Of a stretch of DNA of 64,000 nucleotides, positions 55,601 to 61,331 are shown piece after piece; positions within the stretch are counted from its first letter, which is position 1; every line of letters begins with the position of its first letter. The notes beneath the pieces were generated by a model. The model did not search any database. It saw only the letters and a list, made by a program, of their open reading frames with translations, and was not told the DNA's origin. Source of the DNA: Ifrita kowaldi (Eukaryota > Chordata > Aves > Passeriformes > Cinclosomatidae); contig VZRS01014861.1 of assembly GCA_013398055.1 (NCBI GenBank), forward strand, positions 128,420-192,419, given 5' to 3'. Made by a program: the position numbers and the translations under genes.

Positions 55601-58600
55601 TGGCTGTCAAGTGTGACCTCATTAACATAAGGGTTTGCTCTACTTTCATTTCAGGTCGTTAGAGCTGCTGAAGAAGCTGCTTCCACCCTGGCGAGTTCCA
55701 TCCACCCCGAGCAGTGCATCAAGGTGCTGTGCCCCATCATTCAGACTGCAGATTATCCAATTAACTTAGCTGCCATCAAAATGCAAACGAAAGTCATCGA
55801 GAGGATTTCCAAGGAATCGTTGCATCAGCTCCTGCCCGATATCATTCCTGGGTTGTTACAGGTACATAATCTCATGTCTCTGCTCCTGAGCACAAGCCAC
55901 CATTCATTTGTGAGATCTCTGCCCTAAAGGGAGAATGATAGATCCTCTGGGGCTAGATTTTGGTAAATTAAACTATTTAATTTTTGGTAAAATAAAATTT
56001 CTGCATATGAATTTTTGATCCTTTTAGTGTTAAGGAAAGGAAAACTCAGGTTCTTATGTGTATGTTCCACACAAATTGGATGCCTTTTTCTGACTCCTAA
56101 ATAAGCCAGTAGCAGCCATGTAATAAATTTGAGGGTAGGAGTTAGCCACATTTTATACTGTCTCTATACATCTTGTAGTCCCCTTTAATTCTGCTGAGTT
56201 GTTCTGTGCTTTGATGGCACTTTGCACTTGAATTTGAATCCCAGCAGGCAGGTTGCTCCTTTCCTTTTTTCTCTCTGAAATCAGGACCAAACTACTCGCT
56301 GACTTCATTCAGCCTCTTTCATAACCTTCTCGGGCTGGGTGGGGAGCTGTGTTTTTGCCAGTGCTAAGGCTTGGTTGTACACTGTGGATTTAGCTTTGAG
56401 CACTGGCTGGAGCAGTGTTGTCTTTTGGTCCCCTGCACAGGCAGCTGGCGGTGCTGGGATGGGGCTGCAGACAAGGAGGAAATACATGAAGCAGCAGTGA
56501 GAGAGGAGAAAAAAAATGTGTGTGTTTACTGGGGAGAGATTAGTCAGGAACAGATCAATCAGAGTGAAAGGGGGAGATGTGTTTGGGTGGGTAAGGCTTC
56601 CACAGAGAACTGGGATAAAGAGGCCTCCTCATGGTGAGCATAAAACATTGGAAGGACAAGAGCAAAGTCAGAAATTCCCCTTATGCATCCTAGCATTCAT
56701 CCCAGCTTCATAGTGTCAGTTCTTGCAATTCTTAAATCTCAGCTTCTGGGAGTTGGACAATTCTGTATTGATCTAAACTTTTGTTGTAAAATGGTTTTAG
56801 CCATTGTTGTTGGAGACAACAGTCTGAACAGTGAAGCTTCAATGCACTGGAAAAGTCTGTGAGCAGCATGCCTTTAAAAAGGCAGTTTTATTTATCTTCT
56901 TTAATTACTTCCATGTCTTTAAATGGTTCTTGTTTCAGAGCCTAGTTTGCCTCAGATAGTTCCTTACCTTAGAAACTCAATGATTGAAGGAATCTACTCC
57001 TTAGATTTGGGAAGTATTTTGGGATCCTGGCTGAAGGAGTGTGTGTGGAGACAGTCACCTTTGTGCTTGTTTACCACACTGAGGTCCTGGCAGAGTGGTG
57101 AGGAGTGCCAGCAGCAGTGTGAGCACAAGTGTGCAGCTCAACAGCCTGGAGCAGGCTCTCCATGAACAGATGGGGATCTCCATGGAAGAACAGGGCTTGG
57201 CAGGGGAGAGTTGTGGTGCTTGCCCTGGTCCTGATGAGGAGGCTCAGCCTTTTCTCCACCTTGATCCTCAGTCTCTTGGTGTTTCTCAGAGCTCACCAAG
57301 GTCTCGTGCTCTCCTAGCTCAGTGCTTTGTGGGATTGCAGACTGTCATTTTGGGCTGTACTCAGCCCTGCAGCTGGAACAGCCCCAGCTGTGCTGCATCC
57401 CTCCTCTGGCTTTCCCGGCAGAGGTCACCCTGCATCCGGAGGAGCAGCATCCTGCAGGCTGAAGTGATGTCTGTCATTCTCATGGGATGGGATGGCTGCT
57501 GAGTGATAAATCTCTGCCTGAGTTCGGGACTGGAGTCCCAAACTGGTGTCTGAGTTTGGGACTCAGCTGCTGAGTGACCTGGTGGCTAGTTTGAGCTCTG
57601 CCCAAGCTGCCAGAGATCAGCATACGTACAGGGGTGTTTCAGCATGTTCTTTGCTGTGGTATTTCCTACTTGATAGGCAAGCTGCCCTCAGAGGAGTCGT
57701 GACCATTCAGGATAGTTCATGGTCATCTGAACTGGACACAGAAGTGTGTGAATCTGATAGAGTCCCGAGCTCATGTTAGGAAACTGTGTGTTGTTATCTA
57801 ATGCTATAAATAACTAGATATTAATAACTTAAAACATGACAGTAATAACAGAAGGAGCAGATAGGGTGATTGTATTCTCTTGCTCTTGGAGTATTCAGGT
57901 TGCAAACTGTTGTGTTAAGCAGAGGGTTTTTTATTGATCTCTTAGGTCAGCTGCATTTGCAAAATGAACATCAGCTCTGTAGTGTATTGCTGAGGAAGGT
58001 GTTGGGGAGTGCTGTTTGCCTTCTGACCTTTTCCTCTCATTTCCAGGGCTATGATAACACGGAGAGCAGTGTCCGAAAAGCCAGTGTATTTTGCCTAGTG
58101 GCTATTTATTCAGTAATTGGAGAAGAACTGAAACCTCATCTCGCACAACTCACAGGAAGCAAGGTACAGGAGTAATGTATCTCAGGTGTTTTGGTGTAGT
58201 GCAAGCCATTCTGCTGGCTTTCACTAGCAGCAAGACCAGTGGCTTCGCTGTAGCTCTGGATCAAGTTCCCTGAACTCTATTAAATCCTGTCTCACCCTGA
58301 CAAATACCAGTGGAGCAGCACAGCACTTGCTCAGCAGTGTGAGCATTTGAATTGCCACTATGAAAATTTTGATGGTGCTCAGAGATTGGTTTCATGATGC
58401 ATTTGATCCTGTGTAACTGCAAGCTGCCTCTGAGCAGGTCCTTCCCACTCCAGCCAGGTTTGCTTTGCTCCTTTGGCATTAGATCCAGAGGTGTTTGTGC
58501 AGTGAGCTGGATCAGCTGGCTGCTCTGGCTGAAAACCAGATCTGCAATACAAATTAAATAGCTTTCAGTCTGCTCTGTGGCTGCACAGGCACTCTCGTGC

Positions 58601-60013
58601 AGAGAGTGATGGGAATGCATGGGGATGCTGGGAGAGCAGGTCCTCTCATCAGTAAGTTCTGATTAGGGCTGGTAGAAATGCAGGTAAAGCTTCACCCTTA
58701 ACAGCAGGGCACATGTGTCCCCTCTGGGACAACAGCAAGCTCAAGTGCCCCTTCAATGGACTTTGTACCTTGGAGTCAGACTAGCTGCAAAAATCAAATT
58801 CTGACCTGATGCTGCAAGTGAAACCAAGCCCTTAATTCAGCTCTGTCCTTCAGACGAGAATTTCGTGTTGGTGTTTGATTGCTTTTCAGAGCTGCTCAGT
58901 AAGCCACCACAAATTTTTTTTCTGCTGTTTTAAGTCTTCATACCCAAGATTTCTATGCAATTTTAAGATGAATTCTGCATTTTTCGTTTCTGAAACAGAT
59001 CTGTGCATGTGAATAGCTACTTATTCAGAGGGCTTCATGCTGTCATTTTGAAGCAATAATTTCTTTCGTGGGTAAGGAAGTGTGGTATAGGCCAAAACAA
59101 CCTAAGACTGAAGACACTTGGATTTTATTTCTGTGTCGTCTTGTCACTAAACAAATTACAATTGTGCCTCCAAATTGCTCTGTAAAGAGACAGCTAAGTG
59201 TGCTGAGGTTTACCTCTTTATATTTGGGATGTTAGGAAATCCCCCTATAAAATGTTGTAGAGGATTTATTATCCCAGTGTCCTCGGTGCCACAAACACAC
59301 TCCACCACATCAGTAACTATAACATGTAAGTCATTCTTCTGGGTTTACGCGGACTGCCCGCATGTTTAAAGTTAAATGTAAACATGAGTCATGACAGGAT
59401 CTGGAGTTAAGGTGGCAAGGAGGAAACAGAAGACAAACCCATGCAAGGGAAGTATATAGTCATAACAACTGCAGTTGCACTAGATGTACCACGTTAGTGA
59501 AGATACAATGTCATTGAAAAAGAACATTTTATAAAGCAGGCAAAGTTCAGGGTGTTTCCTACAAGGGGACCCATGGCTCTTGGATCACCAGTGTGCCTGC
59601 AGCCCTACTGGCCTCTGTGGGAATCCTGCTTGACCTGATCCAGCTGCAGGATTGAGGTCTGTGAACTGATGGCTGCTGAAGTGAAATGCAAGAGGCTTTT
59701 CTAAATCCCATTAAGTCTGCCTGTAACTTCAGTGGGACTGGGCATAGCCTCTTGTCTCTGTTCTGATATATGGTCAGTTTTGCTTTTGCTTTTCCTCCAG
59801 AGTGCCCAGTGTCAGCTCACCCCAAAATGAGCTCACCACAGAATGCGAGTTTTTACATTGGCAGTCAACTTTTCCCCGCCTGTTTTTTTCTGGCATCTTC
59901 TCCTGATGTTTCTTTCTTTCTTTCAGATGAAGCTACTAAACTTGTATATAAAGAGGGCCCAGACCACCAACAGCAACAGCAGCTCCTCTTCAGATGTTTC
60001 AACGCACAGTTAA
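1588..60013 (+). CDS. CLASP2: CLASP2, CLIP-associating protein 2 (C-terminal ~831 residues, 20 coding segments; 5' part outside window)
   Basis: The joined coding segments are 1588-1695, 5257-5319, 9177-9280, 11774-11797, 12706-12950, 16570-16633, 17981-17983, 18217-18380, 19288-19366, 19640-19783, 31767-31910, 33222-33328, 38249-38365, 41949-42099, 42747-42993, 43758-43951, 45545-45673, 55655-55861, 58047-58163 and 59927-60013. They give one open frame of 831 codons plus stop. CLASP proteins bind microtubule lattice and plus ends, suppress catastrophe and promote rescue, and act at the cell cortex, Golgi and kinetochores (family knowledge). Domain order seen here: SxIP linker (residues 1-120), TOG3 HEAT array (about 120-375), Ser/Thr/Pro linker (380-570), C-terminal CLASP domain (570-805) and the tail TTNSNSSSSSDVSTHS. 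That tail distinguishes CLASP2 from CLASP1. Residue numbers count from the first whole codon in the window. The promoter and TOG1/TOG2 are not present. Confidence 0.96.
1696..5256 (+). other. CLASP2: Intron between exons a and b
   Basis: 3.56 kb. Mostly AT-rich with a T10 tract near 1731. The last 350 nt (about 4905-5256) hold many more CpG sites than the rest of the intron, plus a small CCAGACC-TGCG-GGTCTGG hairpin at 4938-4955. No gene is seen. Confidence 0.85.
5257..5319 (+). CDS. CLASP2: CLASP2 exon b: 63-nt in-frame cassette exon
   Basis: The acceptor TTCTACTTGCAG ends at 5256 and the donor is CAG|GTGAAC at 5320. The exon is 63 nt, phase 1 at both ends, so skipping it keeps the frame and joins the Leu-Asp of exons a and c. 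It encodes A-SRRHSRSTSALSTADSVGQS (residues 36-56), which matches a Ser/Arg-rich insert I recall from some mammalian CLASP2 isoforms and absent from others. It probably tunes the charge and phosphorylation of the microtubule-binding linker next to the SxIP motif. Alternative use is inferred from phase and family knowledge, not measured. Confidence 0.9.
5320..9176 (+). other. CLASP2: Intron between exons b and c
   Basis: 3.86 kb. An A-rich AAAAAAAACCCCAAAA motif lies near 6985 (a similar one is at 4009). No exon, RNA gene or intact repeat is recognised; the open frames here show no domain signature. Confidence 0.85.
9177..9280 (+). CDS. CLASP2: CLASP2 exon c: linker before TOG3
   Basis: The acceptor CTTTTGTGCAG ends at 9176 and the donor is CTG|GTAAGA at 9281. 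The exon supplies AC to complete a split Asp codon, then 34 codons (residues 58-91): RFGLGQPGRMPASVNAMRV, then LSTSTDLEAAVADAL. The SVNAMRVLSTSTDLEAAVADAL block is highly conserved in CLASP2; CLASP1 has a related but different version. An open frame runs past the donor into the intron, but the GTAAGA donor and the conserved continuation in the 24-nt exon at 11774 show where the exon ends. Confidence 0.95.
9281..11773 (+). other. CLASP2: Intron between exons c and d
   Basis: 2.49 kb. Exon c's frame stays open for some distance into it by chance. A T10 tract lies near 11651. Nothing else is recognised. Confidence 0.85.
11774..11797 (+). CDS. CLASP2: CLASP2 exon d: 24-nt microexon (LLGDSRSK)
   Basis: This 24-nt exon is too short to stand out as an ORF. 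It has an acceptor (CTGCCTACAG, ending 11773) and a donor (AAG|GTACTA at 11798). Its eight codons read LLGDSRSK. Placed between ...AVADAL (exon c) and KKPVRRR (exon e) it reproduces the CLASP2 order I know from mammals (DAL-LLGDSRSK-KKPV). It is phase 0 on both sides, so it could be skipped without a frameshift. A TGC lies just upstream of the acceptor, the kind of motif used by neural microexon regulators; that regulation is inference. Confidence 0.93.
11798..12705 (+). other. CLASP2: Intron between microexon d and exon e
   Basis: 0.91 kb, non-coding. A pyrimidine-rich stretch follows the microexon donor (GCTTTCTTGACTTTTT), as is common downstream of regulated microexons. No other element is seen. 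Confidence 0.85.
12706..12950 (+). CDS. CLASP2: CLASP2 exon e: basic patch, acidic Ser stretch, start of TOG3
   Basis: The acceptor is CCCCTCTTGCAG ending 12705; the donor is GAG|GTGACT at 12951. It encodes residues 100-180: a basic KKPVRRRYEPYG segment, the acidic/serine stretch MYSDDDANSDASSACSERSY, then GSRNGGIPHYLRQTEDVAEV and the first TOG3 helices (LNHCASSNWSERKEGLIG). WSERKEG is typical of the first HEAT repeat of a TOG domain. The acceptor is followed by AAGAAG, giving a possible one-Lys tandem-acceptor variant. Exon GC and codon use are richer than the surrounding introns, as expected of coding sequence. Confidence 0.97.
12951..16569 (+). other. CLASP2: Intron between exons e and f
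   Basis: 3.62 kb. It contains the C10-GG-C10 tract at 15834-15855; otherwise it is unremarkable AT-rich sequence. Confidence 0.85.
15834..15855. repeat. C10-GG-C10 homopolymer tract
   Basis: Ten C, then GG, then ten C. The minus strand is G10-CC-G10, a possible quadruplex or i-motif former and a site prone to sequencing error. It is intronic (between exons e and f). Confidence 0.9.
16570..16633 (+). CDS. CLASP2: CLASP2 exon f: TOG3
   Basis: The acceptor GTATTTTAG ends at 16569 and the donor is AAG|GTAAGA at 16634. One base completes the Ser codon begun in exon e (AG|C), followed by RVELKRLCEIFTRMFADPHSK (residues 182-202). This is an amphipathic HEAT-repeat helix pair of TOG3. It ends phase 0, so the next segment can be read with or without a 3-nt insertion. 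Confidence 0.96.
16634..17980 (+). other. CLASP2: Intron between exon f and the candidate 3-nt exon
   Basis: 1.35 kb. The 3' end carries TGC-containing pyrimidine sequence before CACAACAG. If the 3-nt exon is not used, the intron runs on to 18216. Confidence 0.7.
17981..17983 (+). CDS. CLASP2: CLASP2 candidate 3-nt microexon (AGA, one Arg)
   Basis: In the intron between exons f and h, CACAACAG is followed by AGA and then GTAAGTG, a near-consensus donor. A 3-nt exon here would insert a single Arg: ...ADPHSK-R-VFSMFLE. I recall that mammalian CLASP2 has SKRVFSM while CLASP1 has GKVFSM, which fits a CLASP2-specific one-residue microexon. The upstream tract contains TGC motifs (CTGCTTTGCC), as near neural microexons. 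The exon's last base is A rather than the usual G. Without transcript data it stays probable, not proven; skipping gives an equally good frame. Confidence 0.6.
18217..18380 (+). CDS. CLASP2: CLASP2 exon h: TOG3
   Basis: The acceptor TTTGTTTATAG ends at 18216 and the donor is CAG|GTAGAG at 18381. It encodes residues 204-257 starting VFSMFLETLVDFIIIHKDDL and continuing QDWLFVLLTQLLKKMGADLL, then GSVQAKVQKALDVT. These are alternating HEAT helices of TOG3; WLFVLLTQLLKKMG is a strongly conserved CLASP helix and GSVQAKVQKAL is the next one. The donor GTAGAG is slightly off consensus. The exon ends with two bases of an Arg codon. Confidence 0.97.
18381..19287 (+). other. CLASP2: Intron between exons h and i
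   Basis: 0.91 kb. A purine-rich patch (about 18870-18950, AGGAAAAG, GAAGAAAAAG) is the only compositional feature. No gene is seen. Confidence 0.85.
19288..19366 (+). CDS. CLASP2: CLASP2 exon i: TOG3
   Basis: The acceptor TCTTTGGACAG ends at 19287 and the donor is AAG|GTCAGT at 19367. One base completes Arg258, then DSFPFDQQFNILMRFIVDQT and QTPNLK (residues 259-284). DSFPFDQQFN is the CLASP2 version (CLASP1 has ESFPNDLQFN as I recall), a further paralogue marker. It belongs to a TOG3 HEAT repeat. Confidence 0.96.
19640..19783 (+). CDS. CLASP2: CLASP2 exon j: TOG3
   Basis: The acceptor CATCTCTCAG ends at 19639 and the donor is AAG|GTAAGC at 19784. It is 48 whole codons, phase 0 at both ends (residues 285-332): VKVAILKYIESLARQMDPTD, then FVNSSETRLAVSRIITWTTE and PKSSDVRK. 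SSDVRK begins a canonical HEAT B-helix with the conserved Asp, Val and Arg, which is completed by exon k. Only a 273-nt intron separates it from exon i. Confidence 0.97.
25398..25484. repeat. Degenerate TG / CA dinucleotide repeat
   Basis: An imperfect TG-rich stretch (CATGTGTGTTTGTGTGTCTG...) is followed after CATTCATATAAA by a (CA)n run at 25458-25472. TG and CA halves can pair, giving a weak hairpin. It is a microsatellite in the 12-kb intron. Confidence 0.8.
29601..29664. repeat. G/T-rich low-complexity tract
   Basis: Runs of GGGG, GGGG, GGG and GGG are separated by T tracts, then (TTTG)n. A similar G/T tract occurs at 62322-62369. Four G runs are present, but the loops are long, so quadruplex formation is doubtful. 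Confidence 0.7.
31767..31910 (+). CDS. CLASP2: CLASP2 exon k: end of TOG3
   Basis: The acceptor CTTCTTTTCAG ends at 31766 and the donor is GTG|GTGAGA at 31911. It has 48 codons, phase 0 (residues 333-380): AAQIVLISLFELNTPEFTML, LGALPKTFQDGATKLLHNHL, KNSSNTSV. It closes the TOG3 solenoid. ELNTPEFTMLLGALPKTFQDGA is near-invariant in CLASPs, while AAQIVLISLFEL carries the CLASP2-type Ile and Glu. Confidence 0.97.
31911..33221 (+). other. CLASP2: Intron between exons k and l
   Basis: 1.31 kb, containing the 64-bp inverted repeat at 32443-32573. The open frame across exon l begins in this intron and is out of register with the protein. Confidence 0.85.
32443..32573. repeat. Near-perfect 64-bp inverted repeat with 3-nt loop (intronic hairpin)
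   Basis: The left arm 32443-32506 and the right arm 32510-32573 are reverse complements with 3 mismatches in 64, separated by CAG. A further direct copy of the arm-end sequence (CCCTAATCCTTGCAGAGC) lies just upstream at 32425-32442. It lies in the 1.3-kb intron between exons k and l. The transcript could form a long hairpin. No terminal target-site duplication or transposase is evident, so a replication template-switch origin is as likely as a mobile element. Confidence 0.93.
33222..33328 (+). CDS. CLASP2: CLASP2 exon l: Ser/Thr/Pro linker
   Basis: The acceptor TTCTGTGTTAG ends at 33221 and the donor is AAG|GTAATG at 33329. It encodes residues 381-415: GSPSNTLGRTPSRHSSSRTS, then PLTSPTNCSHGGLSP and two bases of a Ser codon. 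It is low complexity and rich in SP/TP and RxxS sites, so it is a likely disordered, phosphorylated linker between TOG3 and the C-terminal domain. The frame shown agrees with mammalian CLASP2; the longer open frame covering this stretch is out of register. Confidence 0.95.
37236..37258 (+). repeat. Short hairpin with TTCG loop followed by T6
   Basis: ACTCCTC (37236-37242), TTCG, GAGGAGT (37247-37253) form a perfect 7-bp stem closed by a C(TTCG)G tetraloop, followed directly by a T run. It resembles an intrinsic-terminator shape, but this is a vertebrate intron and no promoter-like or Pol III box was found upstream. It is listed as structure only. Confidence 0.6.
38178..38248 (+). promoter_or_regulatory. 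CLASP2: Extended polypyrimidine tract and acceptor of cassette exon m
   Basis: About 60 nt of almost uninterrupted C/T (T11, then CCTCCCTCTCCTTTCTCTG, TTTTTTCTCTCTTTTG, TTTCTCCTC) ends in GGTCACGGCAG. It contains several UCUU/CUCUCU-type PTB-binding words. PTBP1 repression outside neurons or muscle is a reasonable inference for such an exon. Confidence 0.6.
38249..38365 (+). CDS. CLASP2: CLASP2 exon m: 117-nt in-frame cassette exon
   Basis: The acceptor is CACGGCAG ending 38248, preceded by a long, almost pure pyrimidine tract (about 38178-38240). The donor is CCCAG|GTAACA at 38366. The exon enters and leaves in phase 2, length 39 x 3. It encodes RLWGWSADGLSKHPPPLSQP and NSIPTAPSHKTFRRSYSP (residues 417-454). 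This Trp/Pro-rich insert is present in some known CLASP2 isoforms and can be skipped cleanly to join SPS-MLDYD. The correct frame is not the one with the longest open stretch here. A PTBP-type regulated exon is suggested by the tract. Confidence 0.93.
38366..41948 (+). other. CLASP2: Intron between exons m and n
   Basis: 3.58 kb of AT-rich non-coding sequence. Small features only: a (TTTG)n patch near 40862 and a duplicated TAGATATTTAATA near 40778-40800. No gene is recognised. Confidence 0.85.
41949..42099 (+). CDS. CLASP2: CLASP2 exon n: linker segment
   Basis: The acceptor GGTCTTTAG ends at 41948 and the donor is ATT|GTAAGT at 42100. One base completes the Ser codon, then residues 456-505: MLDYDTENLNSDEIYSSLRG, VTEAIEKFSFRSQEDLNEPI, KRDGKKDCDI. 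The DYDTEN..EIYSSLRGVTEAI.FSFRSQEDLNEP block is conserved in both CLASPs and probably forms a short helix in the linker. CLASP2-type residues include EKFSF and CDI. Confidence 0.97.
42100..42746 (+). other. CLASP2: Intron between exons n and o
   Basis: 0.65 kb; nothing recognisable besides the splice sites. Confidence 0.85.
42747..42993 (+). CDS. CLASP2: CLASP2 exon o: variable linker into C-terminal domain
   Basis: The acceptor TTAATCCCCCAG ends at 42746 and the donor is GATG|GTTTGT at 42994. It encodes residues 506-587, from VSRDGGLALPTGDVRGSSDI through ALDNKTSLLNTQPPRAFSGP to AVFDDDMDQLRD. The first half is the least conserved part of the window's protein; from ALDNKTSLL onward conservation is strong. 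ALKEAVFDDD.DQLRD leads into the C-terminal CLASP domain. The second half is unusually GC- and CpG-rich for this window. The donor GTTTGT is weak. Confidence 0.95.
42994..43757 (+). other. CLASP2: Intron between exons o and p
   Basis: 0.76 kb. It starts with the weak donor GTTTGT and ends with the TAG|AAG tandem acceptor. No other element is seen. Confidence 0.85.
43758..43951 (+). CDS. CLASP2: CLASP2 exon p: C-terminal CLASP (TOG4-like) domain
   Basis: The acceptor TTTGTCCTAG ends at 43757 and the donor is GAT|GTGAGA at 43952. Two bases complete Glu588, then residues 589-652: VPIDHSDLVADLLKELSNHN, ERVEERKGALLELLKITRED, NLGVWEEHFKTILLLLLETL, GDKD. This is the first HEAT repeats of the C-terminal domain, which binds CLIP-115/CLIP-170, LL5beta, CENP-E and Golgi GCC185 in studied CLASPs. 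The acceptor is a TAGAAG tandem: using the second AG removes the Glu and starts at 43761. Confidence 0.97.
43952..45544 (+). other. CLASP2: Intron between exons p and q
   Basis: 1.59 kb. A 14-nt direct repeat AGCCATGAGAATTC occurs at 45453-45466 and 45473-45486, 20 nt apart, shortly before the acceptor. Nothing else is recognised. Confidence 0.85.
45545..45673 (+). CDS. CLASP2: CLASP2 exon q: C-terminal HEAT repeat
   Basis: The acceptor TTCTCGGCACAG ends at 45544 and the donor is GAG|GTGAGT at 45674. It has 43 codons, phase 0 (residues 653-695): HSIRALALRVLREILRNQPA, RFKNYAELTIMKTLEAHKDS, HKE. HSIRALALRVLREIL is a classic HEAT B-helix and NYAELTIMKTLEAHKD a strongly conserved CLASP signature. 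Confidence 0.97.
45674..55654 (+). other. CLASP2: Large intron (10 kb) between exons q and r
   Basis: This is moderately GC-richer than the 5' introns in places (52.3-52.9 kb, 54.5-55.6 kb), which produces overlapping chance open frames on both strands. None shows a domain or codon pattern I recognise. AATCATAGAATAG near 49485 resembles part of a CR1 tail unit but is single. No gene is supported. Confidence 0.8.
55655..55861 (+). CDS. CLASP2: CLASP2 exon r: C-terminal HEAT repeats
   Basis: The acceptor TTTCATTTCAG ends at 55654 and the donor is CAG|GTACAT at 55862. It has 69 codons, phase 0 (residues 696-764): VVRAAEEAASTLASSIHPEQ, CIKVLCPIIQTADYPINLAA, IKMQTKVIERISKESLHQLL, PDIIPGLLQ. KVLCPIIQTADYPINLAAIKMQTKV is close to invariant between the two vertebrate CLASPs. 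The adjoining upstream intron is about 10 kb. Confidence 0.97.
55862..58046 (+). other. CLASP2: Intron between exons r and s
   Basis: 2.19 kb. It contains the 12-bp inverted repeat at 57533-57564. Several open frames in 57.1-57.8 kb overlap in different registers, with no recognisable protein. Confidence 0.85.
57533..57564. repeat. 12-bp perfect inverted repeat, 8-nt loop
   Basis: GAGTCCCAAACT at 57533-57544 pairs with AGTTTGGGACTC at 57553-57564. A related GAGTTCGGGACT precedes it, so the region also has a small direct repeat. It lies in the intron between exons r and s. No function is inferred. Confidence 0.7.
58047..58163 (+). CDS. CLASP2: CLASP2 exon s: last HEAT repeat
   Basis: The acceptor CTCATTTCCAG ends at 58046 and the donor is AAG|GTACAG at 58164. 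It has 39 codons, phase 0 (residues 765-803): GYDNTESSVRKASVFCLVAI, YSVIGEELKPHLAQLTGSK. YDNTESSVRKA..FCLVAI is the conserved HEAT motif. IYSVIGEELKPHLAQ is the CLASP2 form; CLASP1 has VHAVIGDELKPHLSQ as I recall. Confidence 0.97.
58164..59926 (+). other. CLASP2: Last intron, between exon s and the terminal exon
   Basis: 1.76 kb of non-coding sequence ending in a (TTTC)n pyrimidine tract and CAG. Nothing else is recognised. Confidence 0.85.
59927..60013 (+). CDS. CLASP2: CLASP2 terminal exon, coding part
   Basis: The acceptor TTTCTTTCTTTCAG ends at 59926. It encodes MKLLNLYIKRAQTTNSNSSS and SSDVSTHS (residues 804-831), then TAA at 60011-60013. MKLLNLYIKRAQT is shared by CLASP1 and CLASP2; the Asn/Ser tail ending DVSTHS is CLASP2-specific and gives the strongest paralogue assignment. 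The opening Met is an internal residue, not a translation start. A longer open frame across this exon is in a different register and is not coding. Confidence 0.97.
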   Translation: MKLLNLYIKRAQTTNSNSSSSSDVSTHS

Positions 60014-60221
60014 TGGAGATCTGTGGACATATGTGTAGACTTAGAAGCAATCAACGGTGCCTCTCAGAGACCTTTCTGCTACTCTTCACTGGCACGCTCC
60101 ATCAGCTTAAGGAGGCCATGCAGATATTTATTGCAATCAGTATTTTAGTCCCTTAAAAGCTTTTATGTAGAATCTTACTGGTATTGAATGTAAAGGAAGC
60201 AAGGTCTGTGTCGCAGTCTTC

Positions 60222-60227
60222 ATTAAA
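60222..60227 (+). promoter_or_regulatory. Candidate proximal poly(A) signal ATTAAA
   Basis: This ATTAAA hexamer lies 209 nt after the stop codon, the second most common vertebrate poly(A) signal. A T/G-containing stretch (ATATTTGTATAG) follows about 30 nt later. It would yield a short 3' UTR isoform. Chance occurrence is possible. Confidence 0.35.
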
Positions 60228-60718
60228 AGTGAACATCAGAAAGCCATACTTAAACATATTTGTATAGCCTGCTGAAATCTCAGAAATATGTTTAGGTTAG
60301 CATTCTAACACTGAGTCCAAGAACCTGGACACATGTAAAAGTCAAACAAATCTTGTTGGTTTAGTTCATACCCAGTTTTGGTTTCTGTGTGCTAGTTACC
60401 TGCTCTCTCCCCCCACCCATTCTGGCTGGGTCCTCCTCTTCTTTCAAGTCTTGTGTTCCTGTTTTGCACTCCCTGTTGCAGCTTGCCTAACTTGCAGGGC
60501 TCTCCATGGGAGATCTTTGCAGATGTGGCTGTGATTCCAGCCCCAGATGCTTTAATACTGAGAGATACCAAGTGAGTAATGAAAGTGTAGGTTCTTTTGC
60601 AGCATCTGAGTTTTGTACATAGTTCTGACAGACCCCGGATGGGCTGATCTCTCTGTAACTGCTCTCCAGCCAGCTGTGCTGTGCATAACAGCTGGGCTCT
60701 TGCTCTTTTCATTGACTT

Positions 60719-60726
60719 TGTAAATA
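60719..60726 (+). promoter_or_regulatory. Candidate Pumilio response element TGTAAATA
   Basis: This is an exact match to the UGUANAUA Pumilio-binding consensus, about 700 nt into the probable 3' UTR. An 8-mer of this kind can occur by chance; function is inference. Confidence 0.3.
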
Positions 60727-61325
60727 CTTCTCCCCTCTCAACCCATTTGGCTCTTTCATATGTTCAAAAGACTCCCCAGGTTACCTGTTACTCCCCAAAG
60801 GGAACCTGAGACCCGATTCTGGGACCGATGTCTGCAAGTAGGATGGTGGAGTTAGGTGGGTGGGGTTGGGTTAGGCTCTCAGTGTGTCAGTGGCTGGGCA
60901 GTGGGAGCTGGCAGAGCTGTACCTCAGTGCCAGCTGTTTTCCTTGAAATCTGTAGCATCAAAGGGCTGTTCTGCTGCTCTGACTGACCCACTGATGCTGG
61001 ATGGCTTTGTCCCCACAATTCCTTTGCACTTTGGGCAAAATGTTCATCCCAGAGGACAGAAAGGGTGTCTGAATCTGAACAGAAATACCACATGGAAGCG
61101 CCTCTGAGCCAGCTGGGATGGTGCTGGTTGCCTGCCACAGCCTGTCTTGTTCCTGAAGACCCTGCAGTGCTGTAAACTGCCTTTAGAAACCTTCTTTGTG
61201 GCCATCTCCCCACACAGGCGTGCTGAGTGCTTTGCATTTCAGAAGGGTGGGGGTCCCTCACTGGGCACTGCTGGCAGCAGGGTGCTCTGGGTGGGGGTGC
61301 AGCAGGGAAAACCCTTTTGCAGCCT

Positions 61326-61331
61326 AATAAA
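61326..61331 (+). promoter_or_regulatory. Candidate poly(A) signal AATAAA
   Basis: This is the canonical AATAAA hexamer about 1.3 kb after the stop codon, the only one I noticed in the proximal 3' region. The downstream sequence is not strongly GU-rich, so use is uncertain. Confidence 0.35.

Noticed and set aside
59927..59929. ATG of the last exon as a translation start
   Set aside because: It encodes an internal Met within the conserved TGSK-MKLLNLY junction, directly behind a splice acceptor.
59770..60156. 128-codon open frame covering the last exon
   Set aside because: The true frame of the last exon is a different register (MKLLNLYIKRAQT...), fixed by phase with exon s and by the CLASP2 tail.
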